Part shown: one piece after another, positions 62,646 through 64,000 of the stretch
Layout: every line of letters begins with the position of its first letter
How positions within the stretch are numbered: the stretch's first letter is position 1
Assembly: GCA_015698045.1 (NCBI GenBank)
Contig: BLAL01000324.1
Location: 22,501 to 86,500, forward strand
Reading direction: 5' to 3'
DNA from: Rhizophagus clarus
Lineage: Eukaryota > Glomeromycota > Glomeromycetes > Glomerales > Glomeraceae
DNA length: 64,000 bases
The notes under the pieces: model-generated
The model's input: only the letters and a program-made list of their open reading frames with translations
What the model was told of the DNA's origin: nothing
Databases searched by the model: none
Program-made: the position numbers and the translations under genes

Positions 62646-63044
62646 ATGTCTAAACAATCACAAAAATTTATTTTTATTGATACCCTCCAAGATCCTGAAT
62701 CTTTGATACAGGAAATTAAGGAATTGGCTTCAAGATTAAAGTATTCTTTCGCGCTGCCAATTGAGGAGCTAATGATTCCGAATAGTTCTACACCTCAAAA
62801 TTCCTACTTCATGTTTAAAAGGGATCAAATGGCAAAAATGGCGGGGACGGAGAATCTTAAAAATAATTATTACGAGTACAAGCAGCTCTTCGAGTTACTA
62901 TATAAACTTCAAGACATGTATCGTAAACAAGCTCCCCCAACCTCTATAAATTCACAAACCTCTAAAACTATTGCATCCAATGAATTTGAGATGACAATAG
63001 ACAGTTTTATTCAAAATGATCCTGAAATTAATAGCTTACTGTAA
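62646..63044 (+). CDS. Divergent MATA-HMG-like protein, 132 aa
   Basis: ATG-initiated ORF. Residues about 20-45 (IKELASRLKYSFALPIEELM) and 49-62 (TPQNSYFMFKRDQM) match the lead-in and first helix of the short HMG-box proteins that are expanded in Rhizophagus (usual core RPPNSFFIYRR). After that the normal second and third helices, including the conserved Trp of the box, are not recognisable; instead there is YEYKQLFELLYKLQDMYRKQ and a polar C-terminus. It may be a degenerate family member or one whose box has been remodelled. DNA binding is uncertain. No intron is needed; family members often have introns elsewhere. Confidence 0.5.
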   Translation: MSKQSQKFIFIDTLQDPESLIQEIKELASRLKYSFALPIEELMIPNSSTPQNSYFMFKRDQMAKMAGTENLKNNYYEYKQLFELLYKLQDMYRKQAPPTSINSQTSKTIASNEFEMTIDSFIQNDPEINSLL

Positions 63045-64000
63045 TTATTTGATTTTCTTACGTTGTGATTTTTTATTTTAAAGCTCTTTTACTAACTCTT
63101 TTTTTTTTAATTTTTCTAATTTAGTCAGGCGTTGTTTGATGAAATGGATAAGAAAAAACATTAACTCGCTTTAAAAATCCATTTTTTTTTTCTTTTATTA
63201 ATTTTATTAATTCGATTTATTATTTTGATTATTATTATTGTTATCAATAATTATTATTACTATTTTTTCTATTTTTTATTTTTATTGTTTTTTTTTTTTA
63301 AAATAATATATCGTACTATTATTACTATAGAATTATATTTATCAGTTAAAGTTAGTAGTTAAACAAGTTTAAGTTTGCGAAACTATAATAGATAACGACA
63401 AAATTAATATTATCATGTTATAGTAAGAAAAAGTTTTTTTATAGTTGATAAAAGTAATTTTCAGACTTATGATAAAAATAACAAAATGTTAAAGAAAATG
63501 GTAATTTGCAATAGTCGTGAATTAGGAAACTATTAGATATAAAGGATGATAATCTTTCCCCTAGTAAGGTTCTCAACGAAATTTTGATTGATCATGAGGG
63601 AAGTTTAGGTAATACTCAATATAACAGTAATCTTTTTTCATTTTTATAAAATTACAAGAAATCATAAAGAGCAACCCATTTTCAAAATATTGAAGCATTA
63701 GAATAAAGCATTTGGTATGTCCTTTCAATTTTAATGTTTTGTATATTTATATGATACATATTATAATAAAGATACAGTACATGAGGAATGAGGAAATGGG
63801 CAATAATTTAATATTTATGAATATCAATAAAATCATTATTTTATTAAAATTATGGATGTTAAATATTGGATAAATTAATTTTATTATTGCGATATGAAAG
63901 AAAATTTACCAAAATTTTCCTTATTAAGGGAAAATTATTACTTAATAATGGAATAATTAGGAATGAAAAACTCCTGGTTGGGTTGACGGGAAAATTCATA
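63045..64000. other. 3' end of the window, no gene seen
   Basis: AT-rich sequence with T-runs and TTATTATTA-type simple repeats (63190-63300). No ORF or recognisable RNA gene. Confidence 0.55.

Overview
This is eukaryotic nuclear DNA: very AT-rich, with short GT-AG introns, long gene-poor stretches full of A/T homopolymer runs, and no tRNA or rRNA gene that I can see. The gene content (F-box proteins, a tandem BTB/BACK/TLDc family, an RNAi-type RNA-dependent RNA polymerase, a Cho2-type phospholipid methyltransferase, a divergent MATA-HMG-like protein, decayed retroelements) fits an arbuscular mycorrhizal fungus of the Glomeromycotina, most like Rhizophagus. The organism is inferred from family content, not from a database match.

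Layout. 1-3.5 kb: no supported gene. 3.5-10.2 kb: two multi-exon plus-strand genes, CHO2 (9 exons, 959 aa) and a MacroD-type macro-domain protein (12 exons, 643 aa) with a long acidic tail containing nine 27-bp repeats. 11.0-12.0 kb: a three-exon minus-strand KCTD-like T1/BTB gene. 13.1-13.5 kb: a Gln-rich ORF. 13.5-21.3 kb: gene-poor, with a cluster of exon-like mini-segments at 17.4-17.9 kb. 21.3-22.8 kb: an F-box gene. 22.8-33.5 kb: gene-poor, with retroelement debris, a MITE-like inverted repeat, a short tandem repeat and a possible small Cys-rich secreted peptide. 33.5-34.8 kb: a protein with six CxxC-X10-CxxC zinc-ribbon-like repeats. 35.5-38.7 kb: a two-exon RdRP. 42.8-54.9 kb: four tandem minus-strand genes of one family. 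58.0-59.4 kb: a second F-box gene. 62.6-63.0 kb: an HMG-box-like ORF.

The most striking region is the four-gene array. Rebuilding the exons shows that each gene carries an N-terminal ricin-B-like beta-trefoil lectin domain (three QxW motifs in copy A), then BTB/POZ, BACK and C-terminal TLDc. Every copy has the same six-exon structure, including a 15-nt microexon inside the lectin domain. Copies A and D are intact (628 and 625 aa). Copy B has a frameshift in TLDc and copy C an in-frame stop in the lectin domain. Copies B and C lie in a recent tandem duplication of about 3.28 kb.

The genes do not form an operon or an obvious pathway. Common themes are ubiquitin-ligase adaptors (F-box and BTB proteins), RNA silencing (RdRP), ADP-ribose chemistry (macro domain) and membrane lipid synthesis (CHO2). 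Exon boundaries were placed by hand from splice consensus, frame continuity and protein-family similarity. They agree in phase throughout the five genes and gene copies modelled as intact multi-exon CDSs, but no transcript data were available.
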